In this document: positions 62,507 to 64,000 of the stretch, piece by piece | How positions within the stretch are numbered: position 1 is the first letter of the stretch | Layout: each line of letters opens with the position of its first letter | NCBI RefSeq assembly: GCF_004310335.1 | Contig: NZ_SIRS01000001.1 | Span: forward strand, 620,001 to 684,000 | Length of the DNA stretch: 64,000 nt | DNA from: Hyunsoonleella pacifica | Lineage (GTDB): Bacteria; Bacteroidota; Bacteroidia; Flavobacteriales; Flavobacteriaceae | Reading direction: 5' to 3' | The notes under the pieces: model-generated | Told to the model about the DNA's origin: nothing | What the model saw: the letters and a program-made list of their open reading frames with translations, nothing else | The model's database searches: none | Made by a program: the position numbers and the translations under genes

Positions 62507-62872
62507 TTAGAATTTTGGGATGTAAATTATGCAACCCATAATAGCTGCGCAAATTGCGGCAATAAAAACCGCTCCAGCTGCTACATCTTTAATATAGCCT
62601 ATCTTTTTATGGTACTCTGGATGTACAAAATTGGCAACTTCCTCAATAGCTGTGTTTACGCCTTCCAGCCCAATTATAAGAGCTATGGTAAGTATTTGTA
62701 TAAGCCACTCGGTTTTTGAGATTTCAAAATAAAATCCAGCTATAGTTACTAAAACAGCAACCCCAAGCTGGATTTTTATACTAGATTCCTTAGTAATTAA
62801 TAATATCGCTCCTTTAAGCGCATAGCCTACGCTTTTTAATCGGTTTACTAAGAAAGATTCTTTTTTAGGCAT
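62507..62872 (-). CDS. dgkA: Diacylglycerol kinase, DgkA-type
   Basis: 121 aa, equal in length to E. coli DgkA. It has three membrane helices and the active-site stretch EGVNTAIEEVANFVHPEYH with the catalytic and metal-binding Glu residues, followed by IKDVAAGAVF. It phosphorylates diacylglycerol or undecaprenol in the inner membrane. The start overlaps the end of tpx by 8 nt, so translation is coupled. Confidence 0.92.
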   Translation of the reverse strand: MPKKESFLVNRLKSVGYALKGAILLITKESSIKIQLGVAVLVTIAGFYFEISKTEWLIQILTIALIIGLEGVNTAIEEVANFVHPEYHKKIGYIKDVAAGAVFIAAICAAIMGCIIYIPKF

Positions 62873-63371
62873 CGTAAAGCGCTTCTAAAGCTGCTTTGTA
62901 GTTAGGTTCCTCTCCTGTTTCTGGAACTTGCTCATTATATAATACTTTACCAGATGCATCAGCTACAACTATGCTTCTTGATAGCAAAGCATCAAAAATT
63001 CCGTTAGTGAATAATACGCCATAATCTTTTCCAAACTGTCCAGTTTTAAAATCTGAAAGCATTACTACATTATCTAAACCTTCTGCTGCACAAAATTGTT
63101 CTTGAGCAAAGGGTAGATCTCTCGAAATACACAATACTTTTGTGTTTTCTAACTCGTTAGCTTCAGCATTAAACTGTCTTACAGAAGCTGCACATACTCC
63201 GGTGTTAACGCTAGGAAATATATTTAAAATCAATCTACTTCCTTTAAAGTCTGCTAAAGTTTTTGAAGATAAATCTATTGCTATTAATTCAAAATCTGAA
63301 ATTTGAGAACCTACAGCAGGTAGCTCTCCGATAGTTTCTACTGGGTTTCCTCCCAATGTAATGTTAGCCAT
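62865..63371 (-). CDS. tpx: Thiol peroxidase Tpx (atypical 2-Cys peroxiredoxin)
   Basis: 168 aa. The peroxidatic Cys is C60 in PSVNTGVCAAS and the resolving Cys is C94 in DLPFAQEQFC, spaced as in E. coli Tpx. The N-terminal MANITLGGNPVE is typical. It reduces hydrogen and organic peroxides with thioredoxin. It is divergent from katG (270 bases between), so both peroxide defences share one intergenic region and possibly one regulator. Confidence 0.95.
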   Translation of the reverse strand: MANITLGGNPVETIGELPAVGSQISDFELIAIDLSSKTLADFKGSRLILNIFPSVNTGVCAASVRQFNAEANELENTKVLCISRDLPFAQEQFCAAEGLDNVVMLSDFKTGQFGKDYGVLFTNGIFDALLSRSIVVADASGKVLYNEQVPETGEEPNYKAALEALYDA

Positions 63372-63584
63372 TTTTTTGTTTTTAATTAGAGCTAATAAAA
63401 GTAAGCATATTTAATGTAATGCATAAATAATTAAGAATCTTTTAGAAATTATTATAATAAACTATTGGTTAGTAATATGCAGTATTTTTAGTTATTTGTA
63501 AAAACTATTGTTTTTTGAGTGTTAATAAATTTTATCGATTTTAATATAATTTATAAAAATGTTCCAAGGGTTTAGCAAGGTTAA

Positions 63585-64000
<416 letters not shown>

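Noticed and set aside
63449-63460. PerR/Fur-like palindrome TTATTATAATAA between tpx and katG
   Set aside because: A 12-bp AT-only palindrome is expected by chance in this AT-rich DNA and does not match the full TTATAATnATTATAA box.

Overview
The window looks like chromosomal DNA of a marine-type Flavobacteriaceae member (Bacteroidota). The evidence is AT-rich DNA with no clear Shine-Dalgarno sites, two proteins with type IX secretion (T9SS) C-terminal sorting domains, many lipoprotein and secreted glycosidases, and a conserved housekeeping block (ftsK, lolA, LptF/G, ribB) at the right. The species cannot be named from sequence alone.

Region A (1-15594, + strand) opens inside a GH38 alpha-mannosidase gene. 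A LacI regulator, a second GH38 enzyme and a long run of tightly spaced genes follow: RraA-type aldolase, MFS sugar porter, cupin, SDR dehydrogenase, lactonase, a solute-binding-protein fold with no export signal, enoyl-CoA hydratase, class III CoA-transferase and a UxuA-type dehydratase. Dehydrogenase, lactonase, dehydratase and aldolase together spell a non-phosphorylative (oxidative) sugar route; the CoA genes and the cytosolic binding protein are unexplained and are the best candidate for something new.

Region B (15595-39557, - strand) is a second mannose locus. Reading right to left it holds a 1448-aa multidomain GH38, two (alpha/alpha)6-type glycosidases I cannot place in a family, a UxuA paralogue, an MFS porter, an SDR, a second LacI, two GH92 alpha-mannosidases, a ROK sugar kinase and two mannose-6-phosphate isomerases. 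This is the phosphorylative route: mannose to mannose-6-P to fructose-6-P. The two LacI paralogues have distinct palindromic operators, each occurring twice: CTAAAYCGRTTTAG around lacI-1 and TTAACCGGTTAA around lacI-2. Three stretches that look empty are decayed mannosidase genes (GH92 at 15750-16043 and 19746-19962, GH38 at 25448-25782), so the locus has recently lost enzymes. No SusC/SusD pair lies in the window.

Region C (39558-55615) is a mosaic: a class A beta-lactamase beside a structured intergenic element, an AraC regulator divergent from a third GH92, a complete-looking trans-4-hydroxy-L-proline degradation operon with its own AraC regulator, tRNA-Ser(UGA), a nitroreductase, a DegT-type aminotransferase, and a secreted GH16 glucanase plus a T9SS cargo protein. 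The last two genes each carry a similar hairpin just upstream of, or overlapping, the start codon.

Region D (55616-64000) is housekeeping: ribB with a degenerate GTP-cyclohydrolase half, an LptF/LptG permease, lolA, ftsK, a DinB-family protein, dgkA, tpx and, divergently, the start of katG, which is cut by the window end.
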